This document shows, one piece after another, positions 11,352-23,477 of a DNA stretch of 64,000 nucleotides. The notes under the pieces are model-generated. The model was given only the letters and a program-made list of their open reading frames with translations, searched no databases and was not told where the DNA came from. The stretch is taken from contig CM067527.1 in NCBI GenBank assembly GCA_034509925.1, positions 4,096,001 through 4,160,000 of the forward strand, given 5' to 3'. The stretch comes from Hirudinaria manillensis. Lineage: Eukaryota; Annelida; Clitellata; Hirudinida; Hirudinidae. Position 1 is the stretch's first letter; every line of letters begins with the position of its first letter. The position numbers were made by a program, and so were the translations under genes.

Positions 11352-11810
11352 AATATTTTATAATTAATAATAACTAATTCATTTAATTGTTTGAATTCCA
11401 ACTGACAACTGAAAGATTTTTTTGGGTTTATTGTGTCCATTGTTTAAATAATTAGTCTCTTACGTCAATTTGAAAGATGCGATGTGTTCAATAATGTATT
11501 TTAATTTGGTGTTCTTAAACAGGTTCTGTGAGGTAAATCAATTTTACTTCATAGAAAGTGGGGCCAATATAATTTTTTAGTTTCATATGTGTTCCCAATT
11601 TGTTGATGGATGTTGCCTGTTGCCATTCAACGTTTCAAATTTTAAACTGGCATAGATAGTTGTGATAGAGGTAAGCTAATTCATCTACTTCGATTTCGAA
11701 CGGCCATCGCAGGTGGATAGATTTTGTAATAAGTGCGTTGACTGGCGTTCGTTCATGTATCGTTTTGGGAGACTACATGACCCTGATCCTTTCCGCTCAA
11801 ATGGGCCTAC
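11352..11810. other. 3-prime flank of the RGS12-like gene
   Basis: It holds the probable 3-prime UTR of the upstream gene and AT-rich DNA. From about 11740 the sequence is more GC-balanced and leads into retroelement pieces. No gene was seen. Confidence 0.4.
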
Positions 11811-11921
11811 TTTATTTTATTTTATTTTATGATACTTACATAATCATGTTTTGGTAACATAAAATATAAAACATTGGAATATCTGTAAGTGGATGAATTC
11901 CTCAATATTCCAATGTTTTAT
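11811..11921 (-). mobile_element. SINE-like element copy A with inverted 5-prime end
   Basis: Read on the minus strand this copy ends in an (AAAAT)n tail and matches the copy at 14313-14406 over about 70 bp without visible difference. Its 5-prime 39 bases are present in reverse orientation, duplicating the 17-base stem ataaaacattggaatat and making a hairpin around a 22-base core. A 3-prime part in normal orientation joined to an inverted 5-prime part is the signature of twin priming during non-LTR retrotransposition. Confidence 0.7.
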
Positions 11922-11934
11922 CGAGGAGGGTTAT

Positions 11935-12263
11935 TAATGCGTCGACCAGGCTCGCCTTCGACTGCAAGACACGTCTCCTCTCTTTGCTGTCACGTCTCTG
12001 CTGGCTGCGCACCGACTGCGTGATCGCCACGCTGGTCTTCAAATCTTTCTTGGACCATGCAGCATCTTATCTTCGCCCGGAGCGAGCATCTCCAGCGTTG
12101 AAGCGGTCCACATCCAGAGGCTCCCTCTTCCGACCACTTTGCCAATCGCCTTACGCTTGACGGTAGGTCCATCAATGTCGCCGTTCCACGGATCTGAAAC
12201 AGATTGGATGACTCCAACTATGACCCAGTCATCCCCAAACTAATCAGTGGCCCACCTTGGACT
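11935..12263 (+). pseudogene. Remnant of a CR1/L2-like LINE reverse transcriptase C-terminus
   Basis: The plus strand carries, in two frames separated by a stop or frameshift, pieces resembling the end of CR1/L2-type ORF2 proteins: LRTDCVIATLVFKSFLDHAA then SYLRP, and further on DGRSINVAVPRI and NRL. In intact relatives this region reads roughly as an HWLP-VFK-LHG-YL block followed by a GRAFSV-PR-WN-LP block. The sequence is markedly more GC-rich than its surroundings. No intact frame remains. The identification rests on these short motifs only. Confidence 0.5.
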
Positions 12264-12557
12264 TGAGCCACTTAAAATAATCGAATTTTTCCTCTTCTTA
12301 TTATTATTATTGTAATAATATTAACTTGTAATGCCAGGATACAAGCTGTTTTTGTTGAAATAAACTTCGAATATATATAATTCAAAGTCCAACTACAACA
12401 GACCATCTTTATTTACAGGAAGAAGAAGCGAAACAAAAGAGAGTGGAACAAAAGACCATTACTATAATAATTCTAACTATTTTAACAATACAAGTTTTTA
12501 AGCATAAAAACTCAACACCTTCTCATTTTGTTTAAATCTATCGAATTATTATTTAAA

Positions 12558-12853
12558 TCACATTCTGTCATTCAGTATGTTCAGCCTCTCTTCATTTAAA
12601 GGTTTTGTCTGCAATTTGAAATTCTGATAGAGATTCTTTTTACACGCACATCGCCTTCAGTGAATTTTTCTCTGAGGAAAAAATGTCTTTTCTTGATGTG
12701 TTTGGTTCTTTTGTGATATTCTGGATTCTCAGCTAGTTTAACTGCATCTTTAATTGCTGGTTTGTTAGAATATCCAGTAATGTCCTCTAACAACCTTTTC
12801 AACCAAGTAGCTTCTCTAGTCGCTTCTAAAATTCTCTTCTCAATATGTTCGCA
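12558..12853 (-). pseudogene. Copia-type RNase H remnant, frameshifted
   Basis: The minus-strand frame encodes the C-terminal RNase H region of a Ty1/copia polyprotein: EATREATWLKRLLEDI, then AIKDAVKLAENPEYHKRTKH and RHFFLREKF, matching the family pattern of an AxKLxxNPxxHxRTKHI block followed by HFIREK. The first frame runs out in a stop; the characteristic TKPL end (QTKPLNEERL) continues in another frame, so at least one frameshift separates them. No other domain or LTR was found. Confidence 0.8.
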
Positions 12854-13321
12854 TCAAATAATATAACAATAACATGACATTTCAGAAACTAAAATAAAAG
12901 TAATCGATGGAAAACTACCGTGGTGCTGCAATGAAGCTTCATAGAAAGGGTTTCCAGATTTGGCAGAAAAAATTCAAAGGGACGGAAAACTTACGAAAAC
13001 GAAAAGTTTTTTTTTAGGCGCTATAAACAAAGTTCAGAGTCAAAATCAGCACATTAAGAATGGGTTCCAACTTATAACTTCGTATGACAATCTTTGAAAG
13101 AAGAAGCATATTTGGCAATTTTTCAGAAAATTTCTGGAAATGTAATGAGTTTGAAAATTGACATTTGCATTTGCTATAAAGTTCTAAACCTTTTGATTCG
13201 GATCTTCAGTGCTATCTCTCTTGCATGATAAAATACGTCGGAGTAACATGGGTCATGCATTTTATTGAATTCAAACTACATTATTTTATATCCTCCATAT
13301 AAAACATGTCATTGTTATCAT
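12854..13321. other. 3-prime flank of the 499-residue gene, no coding exon seen
   Basis: Probably contains the 3-prime UTR of the minus-strand gene whose stop is at 13322-13324. Nothing else is recognisable. Confidence 0.35.
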
Positions 13322-16300
13322 CTATATCTCGCCTAAGGAAAAGTATAGTTCTTCTGAAGTTGCCTGAGAAATGTAACAATGTGCTTAAAACTTTATCAAT
13401 AATTCCGACTTGATTATTACCTCATCAATTTCTTCACCTTCCATCATCTTCAAAAGATCCTTTTTCAAATATTCGTGATGTCGTGAAAAGACTAAGAATG
13501 GACTGAATGAAGAGGAAGCCAATTTAAATTAAACAATAAACACGGTGAATAACGTTAAATTAACTAACCATGTCTCTAGTATTATTTTAGTCCAAAGCGG
13601 CGATTTAATTGCCTCCGATGACGTTAGACATTCTATGAAGTACTTCCTAATGAAATTCGTATTGTATCTAAATATCCACGACTCATATGATTCAGGAAAT
13701 CTCTCGATCTAAAGTTAATATTTATTAATAACACATTTGAACTCGCAGTCATTGTTTGCGATTTAATTGTAATTTAGTTGATTTTGTTGTACAAATTTGG
13801 GAAGAAAAATATAAATGATAAATGGAATCCAGTCATACTGATCGACGAATGGTACCTGAAGGATGTCTGCACTTTTCAAAAAAGCGGTGTGCATAATATT
13901 TACCACTCGGGTAAATTTTATGAAGTCGTCATAGCGCAAATGCTTCTCAATAGTAAAATCTGGTTCATCGTCATCTTCCAACCTGAGTGAATCACTAAAC
14001 TTCTCGTTCATATTTGAACAATTGGAAATCGATTGAATATCAACTGCATTGTTTTCTGGTAAGTATGGTTCAAAGCAAAAGTCCTGACATTTGTAAACTT
14101 TGGTCCACTGTTTTTTCACATAAGTATCACTCTAAAATACCAAATATTATCAACATCAAAATATGCAATGAAATTTGTTTAAAACAACTCACATGCATTA
14201 GAAAGGTTAAGTAATTTAGCGAAAAATATATAAAGTTGCGAATGGCAACAAAAAAATCAATTTCACTCGGAAGTTTATCTAGTTGTATATCATACTGAAA
14301 GGATTCTTTAGCCTGTAAGTGGATGAATTCCTCAATATTCCAATGTTTTATATTTTATGTTACCAAAACATGATTATGTAAGTATCATAAAATAAAATAA
14401 AATAAAGGTTCACTTTATGTTGTCATATTTTTCTACGATTTTCAAATTTGTTTCTAAAAATAATAATTTCATATGATTTATAAATTCGTTACCTCCATAC
14501 ATCCCTTAAAGAATGACTCTATGAGCTTGATTCTCTCATCTTTATCATTTGAAGACATAAAATAAGAGTAAAGTAAACCTATTACTGCAAACATGTCTGA
14601 TGACATTTCCAAAATTTGGCAAATATATGATTCTGGATGAAGCTGTGAAAATGCATGAAATACAAAACATTAAATCTACACAAAACAAATTTTTTAGATT
14701 CATAAAAATATTTTAAATAATAAATGTATTGGTTTTAACATCAAATCGCTATGGCCTACTGTAAATGATTGTAAAACTAAACAACTCTGAACCTAAAACC
14801 TTAAATTATGCGTCTGACATTTATCGATCTGCGTCTGGAGATGTGACATGCAGAAACCAACTCACTGGCGCAGATTTATCGATTATTTTGGGATTCACAT
14901 TCATAGAAGGCAATGAAGATATAACTATGATTATAACAGGATTGGGTACCAAAGACCCTATGATTTATCAATTGCCAGACGCATTTCAAACAATGGTTAT
15001 AATTACCTTCCGAAATTCGTTATCCAAAGAGTTATACCAAGCGGGTATCATATGTGCAGTGATTATTTTAGCTGTTAAACATGAATCACGATTAATCTTT
15101 TGAAATATCCTTAACTCAAATATTTTAATGCAAATTCTTACATTGTTGAGTTAACCACAGCATAATCCTCTGCTTTTTGGGGCATTTGGGTCGAGGGATA
15201 TTCTTCAGTTTAAACAACATTTCCTCAGTATTTACATGGACTGTTATTAAGCAACGTAGATAAATGTCAGTTATTTCTTATATTATTATATTAAATATGA
15301 ATATATAGTAATCACTGTCATATATATAACGATCATCGGTGATCATATTTTTAAATTTCTCGATGACAACTCGTAACACTTTCAACGCGCAGCAAACTGC
15401 ATCGATCTCTAATGTTTCAAATAACCGTGAGCAACTGTAGGAAAGAAAATTGTATGAAATATAAGAATATAATTTAAAATGTAGAAACTTATTAATTCAT
15501 AATTTTCCTTACAACTTGATTACATCAAGTATTTCACTAGAGTCTTTACTTGTACATTGAATAATTAACCGGATTAATGACGAAGATATGGCGGGGTCGA
15601 AGTACTATAAAAATGAAATATAAATTAATTCAAATATATAAGTTGAAAATAAATAATATTACCTCATCACGTTTATAATAGGCTCTTCTAAAAAGGCAGA
15701 AAGCGTCACTGAGGAGATTTATCATGGCTTTGCTATTTTTGGTATCTGCTGACATAAATTTATGATTCACATTAAATATTAACTTTGTTGAATATAGTGA
15801 ATTCACTAACTCAACAAATTTCCTGTAGGTTGGATTTCATTGTCGTCCTCTGGCATTATCAAATCATCAATTTCATAAAGTGTAGGATCGGAAATTCCAG
15901 GCAGGAGAGAACTGTGGCAATTAAATTAAATTACCATTTCAGGTTGCTTTTAATGTGATGACTTGGGTGACATTTTGGAATCAGTGCTTTTCCATAACTT
16001 AACCAATATGAGATGTTTTAACATAATCAATCCAAACGATTACAACATTAAATCAATCTACCATAAACGCTTGCGTATCTCAGCTAATTCTTTCGCATCA
16101 AAAATATCCTGAAGGATGCAATTTTCAATTGTAATTCAATGAAAATTTAAAATTATGAATTAATCTTCACGTCTAACCTCATTTGTATTGCGGTTCAAGC
16201 ACCTATTAATGGCTATAGATACTGCCTCTATTTCTGAAGATATTACTATCTCAATGTAGATTCACATTAAATTTACGTGATAAATCGTAAGGATAAGCGA

Positions 16301-16341
16301 TTGTATCAGTTACCATTTTCTTGTATTTCATTCTCGGACAT
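13322..16341 (-). CDS. Unidentified 499-residue helical protein, 15 exons
   Basis: I could not place this protein in a family. Fifteen minus-strand exons join with matching phases: 16314-16341, 16178-16245, 16062-16108, 15811-15911, 15663-15748, 15513-15604, 15331-15434, 15142-15240, 15007-15071, 14493-14642, 14193-14312, 13856-14131, 13569-13708, 13421-13502 and 13322-13363. The product starts MSENEIQEN, has no signal peptide or membrane helix, is predominantly leucine/isoleucine-rich and helix-prone, and carries an acidic insert (LEDDDEPDF) near residue 370. Helical-repeat (ARM/HEAT-like) packing is possible but only inferred. Most introns are 60-120 bp. One intron contains a SINE-like element whose end coincides with the splice acceptor. 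The gene is divergent with CCDC96, 1.1 kb away. Confidence 0.75.
14313..14406 (+). mobile_element. SINE-like element copy B inside an intron, ending at the splice acceptor
   Basis: A 94-bp sequence starting ctgtaagtggatgaattcct and ending in (AAAAT)n. On the minus strand its first bases read CTTACAG and are exactly the acceptor used for the exon beginning at 14312. The same ctgtaag end is the inner junction of copy A at 11811-11921, so it may be the true 5-prime end of a very short element rather than a random truncation. It carries no tRNA-like boxes that I can see. Confidence 0.65.
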
Positions 16342-17486
16342 TATGAACATTTTTTAGGCTAAAATGTGAAATTATTTTTATTTAATCGCCAATAAAAATT
16401 TTAACATTTAACTATTTTGTGAAATCTACTACCACGATACTAATGGCGATATTGATTTTGCGTGGCATTATATAACAAGAGCAAAGTTATATTGATTACA
16501 TTAATTAAGTTATGTTGTCTCCGAACTTTTAAACAATCATACGAAAAGAAAGTTATTCATACAAAGCTGAAACTATCGTCCCTTTGAGTCCCTGATGATC
16601 GTTGCCGCTTTATGATTGGCTATTTTCGCCTCCTTCCTATTAGTCAATGAGACAAAATTTCAAAAACGTTTTTTAAACAAAATTTTACAAATCAAAGTAA
16701 ATAAATGCAATGATTATTAACGGCTTTCTTGTCATTTTTTAGGAAACGATTTAGATAATTTGTACTTTGGCGGATCAATATAAATACAGTCTCAGATTTT
16801 AGCCTGGGAATGGCGGTGAATATTAGCTGCACTTTTTCGTTGTTTTACTCTAGAACCATTTCTTCATTTGAAAAATAATTTGCAAATTATGCGTTCAATA
16901 TTTTACGCCTTGTAATAGTAACTAAAATAACTAATTGCTGAAATTGACATGAGTCACCATGTTTCTATGGAGCGTTGTTTTTTCTTTGTGATTTCACTCT
17001 TGGATATATGTAACGTGATACATGGTAAATCATATGTTAACGTAGTAATTACTGTGTCATGTATTTATTTTGAGTTTTAATTTGATCCATGATTTTTGAT
17101 GCCTGAAATTAATTATTAAACTTGACGTATTTTTTAAACAAATGCGCTACAGATAGCTATTCTGTACAAAGACCGTTATACCTAATTTGGATTTGAAGAA
17201 TAATGCTAGTAATCTAAATTTGCTGTAACAAAAAAGGTGTGTACCAAAGCGATCTGTATCTGCGGATGATTTAGCCCATTTGGATGTTGCCAATGCCACC
17301 CGAATTAGGAGGGAAAGGGGAGCGCAGCATCGAACAATATTGTAGTTAATCGGCGTGGGCAGGGGAAGGAAAAATTTAATCTTTAAATTTACAAACTTTC
17401 CCCTTCCTCAATAGAATGATATTTGTTATGTAATAGGATTAGAAATTGTTATTGATTTTTTTTAAATTTCAGCATCAGTGAATATA
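16342..17486. promoter_or_regulatory. Divergent promoter interval between the 499-residue gene and CCDC96
   Basis: The two coding starts point away from each other. The CCDC96 ATG lies 14 bases after an apparent acceptor (aaatttcag at about 17464-17472), so a non-coding first exon is likely, possibly in the more GC-rich stretch around 17270-17370. No specific promoter motif can be defended. Confidence 0.45.
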
Positions 17487-19552
17487 ATGAATGTGTCAGA
17501 AGTAAACAAACTAGAATCAGTTGGGGATAAAGATACAATGATTGGACAATATCTTGTGAGAATAAGTGTTTTTTTCTAAGATTTCCTACTATAATATTAC
17601 ATATTCTATAATTATAACTTGAAGGCAATCATCTGATGTTTGCATATGATAATTGAGCATTTGAAGCTTATGATTTTTAACCCAAATCAAGAGACTAAAG
17701 GTTTAAATTAATGTATCTCAATTTGAAGATGATAAAAACTTTGTAAAATTTTACAAAAATATATCGATTGAGATGGCAATTAATGTTACTACCGCAATGT
17801 AAAGCATTGTTACTTTCAGAGATTATGTAAGTGACATTATGAGGTAATGCCATAAAATTTCAGAAACTTATTCAAGAGAATCAGAAACTGCAGGATTGCC
17901 ATTCAATTATGCAGCTGATGCTGTCAGAACGATTGAAAAGAGATACCACAACAACTGGATATGGTGACAATGGCAATTCTCAGATTCAGCAAGGAAGTAA
18001 AGAATATATTGAGGAGTTGATTCAACAGTTTGCAGAAGATCTACGTGAGTCTGAGATTTAGATTTATTTTTCATGAAATAAAAAAAACACAAAAAATATT
18101 GTTAATAAAAAATTGAATGATTGATGACTATGCAGTCGAACAGTTGATGAAATAAATAATGAATTAATGCTGAAATAAAAAATTGACAATTTTTAGCTGC
18201 CTATGCTACAATGAAACACGAGGCTCGACTCGCTCAAGAACGCTTTCGCAAAATTTTATCCGCAAAACAAGAGGAATGCCAAAAAAGGAGAAGTCTCGTT
18301 TATGAGAAAAGGAACAGACTTCAAGAGCTAAAAAGGAATGCTGGATTGCATGTCATTCTGAACAATGGCATGAAACATGTATGCATCCTACTCTCACAAC
18401 TGCATTTTTGAATTTTTGTTTATGTTGATACTAGAAATAGAATCATGAGTTGTTGCCATCAAGATTATTATTTTAGAAAGTTGAGTTATTAATTAACAAC
18501 TATTATTAGATTATTTAGGAACTGTTTGAGATGTTAATTGTAACTGGACTGTACTGGAGATTGAAATATTTACCTTTTTCACAAATTGAAAATATTAACA
18601 AACAATTTAGGAGTTTCATAAACTTTTGACCAATGGAGAAGAGAAGGATGCAGAAATTGAATCCATTCGCCTGAGGAACATTCGACTAAGAATGGCAATA
18701 AAAAAATTAGAATTGAATCTGAGATTAAAGGTTATTATGGTTGCTATCGCTATTGCTAATAAATACCGATATGCTGGCTAACAAATTATTCACACTTTGA
18801 ATAACGAAATTTTCCAATTTTTTCAGCCATTTCTTATTTACAAACTTTGGCTATAGTAAAACTTTTTGTAGGATAAAGTTGAGGGTGCCCTGAATATTTT
18901 GGATTTTGAACAACTGAAGTTGGAGAACCTCACAAATAATGAGAAAATTGAGGAAAGAAATGAGGTTTGACCATTTGTAAAAATTTCAGTAATTATTCTG
19001 ATTTCATTGAGAACTAAATGTATTAAACACAAATATATTTCTATTAGTGAAGATAAAAGATATATTTCAGGAAGTTTTGAAGTTGAAGAGTAAAATCTCA
19101 ATATGTGTTCAGATTTTGGCACATGGAAAAGAAAAATTACATTTTATGGAGAAAATGCTATATAGTAATAAAGAAAATCTTGCCAATTTGGAGAAAACAC
19201 TGGCTCGAGTAAGTAACCAATCAAAACATTATTCAGAGAGCCTCAATTATTAACAAGTGCTATTTAGTCATGGTAAGCTGATTTTAGATGTTATCATACC
19301 TGACCCTATCCAATCAAAATGTTGGTTGCAAACAACTCACAATTTCAGAAACGGAACGAAATGTGCCGCATGAAACATGCCAGAGATTCTCTGAGGAAAA
19401 GCAATGACAGCCTTAAAGTTTCAGGAGGTATTTTGGACAATGAACTTCTCATGAGGGACTACGAGGAATGTGCAGATAACTGCGAGCAGATGAGAATCAG
19501 CATGGAAAAGCTCAAACAGACTTATTTGGCCATCAAGAAACAAATCATATAA
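17487..19552 (+). CDS. CCDC96: CCDC96-like ciliary coiled-coil protein (DUF4201)
   Basis: Seven exons (17487-17555, 17864-18044, 18197-18378, 18611-18730, 18872-18964, 19071-19208, 19349-19552) join in phase to 328 residues of nearly continuous coiled coil. The stretch around residues 190-300 contains LDFEQLKLEN then EKIEERNEEV, followed by QILAHGKEKLHF, and near the end LLMRDYEE; these match the DUF4201 domain of CCDC96/CFAP184. In ciliates and vertebrates CCDC96 with CCDC113 bridges radial spoke 3, the dynein regulatory complex and inner arm dynein. Human CCDC96 is about 555 residues because of an acidic N-terminal extension that is absent here. Cilia-bearing cells are therefore expected. 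The gene faces EXOSC7 tail to tail. Confidence 0.9.
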
Positions 19553-20185
19553 TAATGATGATAATAATAATAACAATAATCGTGGCTTTTTTTTTAACTC
19601 CCGACATTAATGTACATTTGTCAGTGAAATACCAGGATGGAAATAAGGAATTTTCTAGCTTTTAAGCAATTATTATTTATTATTATGTTTTTATGAGATG
19701 TTCTGAATCTGTGAGTATAATATCAGATAATTATAAATAACAAAATCATGATATAATGTAATATTAGATTTGTATAGTATCTCAAGTATATACATATATT
19801 TGTAATATGTATATTACAGTATTATACACTATATAAAATGCTGGTGTATAAGACTTTAACATATATATTATGGCCACCGTTATAGTTTATGATTATATAT
19901 GATTACACAGAGATTGAAATAAAGGATACACAATGAATGATAGTTGTTTGCTTGCAATGCTATTGCATAATGTTACAAAAGACAATCACAGTTTTTTTTG
20001 GCTTGGTTCAACATTTATAAAGAATCAAACATAAATATTTCAATAAGGATGCATTTTCTTCTGTTTCATTCTCATGGTCAATGTCCAAGTTTATATAATG
20101 AAACTGACTCATTAGCTAGTGGCACATGAGAACCACTTTCATTAGATACCTGTTCTTTTAATTAATTATGGGTTGGTCCAAGCCT
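19553..20185. other. Tail-to-tail spacer between CCDC96 and EXOSC7
   Basis: Contains the 3-prime UTRs of both genes; a candidate polyadenylation signal for CCDC96 (aataaa) lies at about 19918. No coding potential. Confidence 0.5.
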
Positions 20186-22665
20186 TCACCTGAGGAATCC
20201 TTTGGCCTCCTCTGCATTGTCCAAATGTAAGGCTTCTCTTGTCAAAGCGTCCATGAGTTCCTTATCCAAGGCCTTTCCAAGTTTTCTTGCCATCTGTCAA
20301 GTATTGCAAAGGATCAGCATTCTAGTTTTCATTTGATTGTGTTGAAGTTTTGGGATTAAATAGTGATTGAATTGTTGCCAATTTGAAAAAAAAAGGCTGA
20401 AATACAAACTTATATACTTTATAAAAATAATATAGAAATTGTAAGAGTGGATATGCAACTCGTCAATGTCCTAAATAATATAATCCTATTTACTGTTAAA
20501 AAACCAATATTAGTGTTTAATAGTTAACTTATCAAGACTAATGAAGACATACTTGAGTCATTTCTTGAATGCTGGAAACATTAACACAAACAGGTACTTC
20601 CTGGTTTGTAACTGTTACCATGCCATCCTTTGTTATTCCCAGAGTTATCCTGAGACAAAAGCAAAGGCAATGCTCTACTAAAATATTTTTGATATCAAAA
20701 TGCCAATCACTGTGCAAAACTAATTGAAAAGAACGATTCATTTTAACAAATCATTTATGTCACAAAACGATGATACCATGTCAGTATTGAAAATGATTTT
20801 GTCCGATTCATTGTCAACGGAATTGATTCCGACCCGAATAAAATGCCAAACAGATGTTAACATGCCTGGTTGTTATGCAAGCTTCTTCCTCCGACGACGC
20901 ATCGACAAGATAAAAGTCACCGATCTGTCGAGTTAAAAAAAGATGCAATCGACGCAGAGCCGGAACTAAATAATTCATAACGTCACATCTTGTGATGCGA
21001 TCGCCTCGTTAATATTAATGAACTCCTACCACCTTGTTGACGGTGACGAGGCACGGGACGTCGGTCGTGTCTATGCGGAGGCAGTCGAAGGGGTCTTCAG
21101 ACAACTCGAACTCCCCCTCGCCCGCTTCCCCTCTCATGATGACCAAGTTGGGGATGCTGAAAACACCGTGGTGTTAGAGGTGAGTCAATCTATAGTGATG
21201 CATATTAATAAATAAATAAATTTATTAATTGTTTGAGAAAATACTGTGACTATCAATGTTTGGTCCACCTGTATCTCATCATTACCTAGTGTCGTGCAAA
21301 GAGGCCTTTACAGCAATCGATGCTACATCACAAAGATTCCCCCCAACACCAAGAATCTAAAAATAAAAATGTAAACAATTCCTGTTTTAATTCATTCATG
21401 TACATTTATATGAACTCAAATAACTTAATCAAGGATATGATCATTACAGGAATCAGTTTGTAGTAAAAAAACAAACGAAACTGCAATTAACGTTTGAATT
21501 AATTCAAAAAAAAAGATTAAAATCATCGACCGTTATTGTGATGTCGTTATAGTCGTGTAATAATACAATGTAAAGGTCTCACCAGAACGTCAACATAGAG
21601 ACACCAACATTTCTTTCCTGGAAGAATGCACAACTTCGTTAGATCGATGCAAGACTCATAAGCCGTCGTGAGGAGTGATGTGAGTTTCTCTTCGATAATT
21701 TCACCTCCCCGACCCTCAAAATCGGGACTGGCAATCGCCGAACTGAAATTCAGAACGTTCCATAAAATCATTTTCTATGCTGGACTTCTATTTACAACAA
21801 ATATTGCAATTTTGGAACTTTGGCTATTATAAAAATTATAACATATTCCTCAAATAATCTGAAAGTGATATCAAGAATCACTTTATTTTTGATCAAATAT
21901 TTATAAAAACAAATTATTGCTAATCATTGACAAAGTTGGAAAAGCATTTAAAAATATTTTTTGTAAATCTAAAAAAAAAAGAAGGAAATATTGCTCAGAA
22001 AGTCATAACCTACCAGAAAACAGAAAAGTTTAAGTATCCTTCGTCAGGCCTTTCTTGTTTTGTGTCGCTTACCTCAGCTTTGACACCAACCAATATGTCC
22101 GTGTTTCCCTAGAATTTGTCGGTGATAGATCATGAGGATGTTATCATTTATATCAAAATTCCAACATTCAAAAATTAAATTTTCCTAGAATGTTATGAGA
22201 TTTAAAGTATGCATATGAAGTAAATTAGTTCATAAAAATGTGCTCTAGAGGCAAATTGCTTATCAAATTTGCTATTCATATCATCTTACCAATTTAAGCC
22301 TTGCAGACCCATGGCATGATGGAACTACATCAGTTTCCAATTCCATAAATCTGTACTCTTCGTTTCTCCTTCCATCAAGTCTCACATTTTTCTGGTATGC
22401 ATTATACTTGGTTATTAAAGGAAGAACTTAACATGCATGCTTTAAGTTCTACACATAAAAACCGCTTAAATAAGGTAATATTTTCAATCAATAAATTTGG
22501 CCCGGTTCAAAAATGCTAAAGTTATCTTGAATTAAAGCAAAAAGCTTACTCTAATAAATTCCTCTCTATAAAACATAAAGCAATTAACTCTCAAAAAAGT
22601 GGCTTTACCTTGATAGAATTAATCACGTAAATTTTCTGCGATTCACTCAAAACCAATCCCGCCAT
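20186..22665 (-). CDS. EXOSC7: Exosome complex subunit EXOSC7 (Rrp42)
   Basis: Nine minus-strand exons (22609-22665, 22290-22391, 22014-22108, 21583-21742, 21286-21356, 21030-21156, 20866-20924, 20553-20649, 20186-20293) splice to 291 residues, close to the human length as I recall it. The product is an RNase PH-like subunit of the hexameric ring of the RNA exosome, which threads RNA to the catalytic subunits in nucleus and cytoplasm and is itself not expected to be catalytic. Family marks in order are VRLDGRR, ETDVVPSCHGSARLKLGNTD, ILVGVKAE, PDFEGRGGE, CWCLYVDVL and DVPCLVTVNKV. Exon 7 must be joined through a non-canonical GC donor (CCAG then GCATGT) to keep frame and homology. The gene is divergent with the large receptor. 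Confidence 0.95.
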
Positions 22666-23477
22666 CTCAACTAGTTACGAACACGTTCTTCTGTAATGAA
22701 CCAAATAAACATGGGTTTTGACAACAATGATTTGAGAAATCTTTAACGTTTTGATCGAATAGTTCATCAAACAATATTATGAATATAAGTTATAAAAAAA
22801 ATTTAACAAGATGTTTGAAATTTACATTAAAAAAAACAAATCAAAATTATTAAAGTTCAAGTATCAAATTAAGAATTGCATGTCCATCACGTGTCTTTAT
22901 AGATACGCAACTTTTTGTTCTCTTAGCTTTAAAAAAAAAGAACTATTTTTATTTTAAATATTATTCATCCACGTCATTTTCAGTGGTCAAAATTAAGTCT
23001 TCTTCAAGGAGGTCTCAGTTATTTATGAATTTATTATTTATTCAAAGTTAATGATTGTTGTGATGATAATTCCACACCATGAAATAGCATCTAATATTGG
23101 TAATAAGACAGTCTTGTTATAAATAGCTAAGCAATATTTGATTTACCGCCTTTCCGTTGAGGTGACAGAAGGAACTCAAAATAGGTCATCAGACTACTGA
23201 CCAAAATTAATTGCGTTTCTCGAAAGAGAGTTAAGAATGGGTAAATTATTCATTAGCACTGGATGCAGTGAAGGTGATGTGATGCACACGTTGCAAGGTT
23301 CAGGTAAAACCTTATTCTACCGAGTGGTGCGTGAAAAACCTTGCTTCGTTGCTCATAGCTTAGAGTTTAATCGTCGTTATTATTATCATCATCGTCGTCG
23401 TCGTCGTCAACATGAGTTAAATGGACGACATCCCCTAAGCATTATTTGCATTCGATAATATTTAGTGCAATAGCAAG
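22666..23477. promoter_or_regulatory. Divergent promoter interval between EXOSC7 and the receptor gene
   Basis: About 0.8 kb separates the two start codons. A 73-codon frame at 23237-23458 exists but looks like chance reading through a CGT/CAT-rich microsatellite. No specific promoter element can be named. Confidence 0.4.

Noticed and set aside
12596-12802. Possible host gene on the minus strand
   Set aside because: The motifs match the Copia RNase H tail with a frameshift, so it is a retroelement remnant.
14765-15103. Plus-strand 112-codon frame between exons of the 499-residue gene
   Set aside because: The minus strand of the same interval contains an exon (15007-15071) that fits the phase of its neighbours; the plus frame has no recognisable domain.
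23237-23458. 73-codon frame upstream of the receptor start
   Set aside because: Its C-terminal half is a CAT/CGT microsatellite, it has no homology I recognise, and it lies where a 5-prime UTR or promoter is expected.
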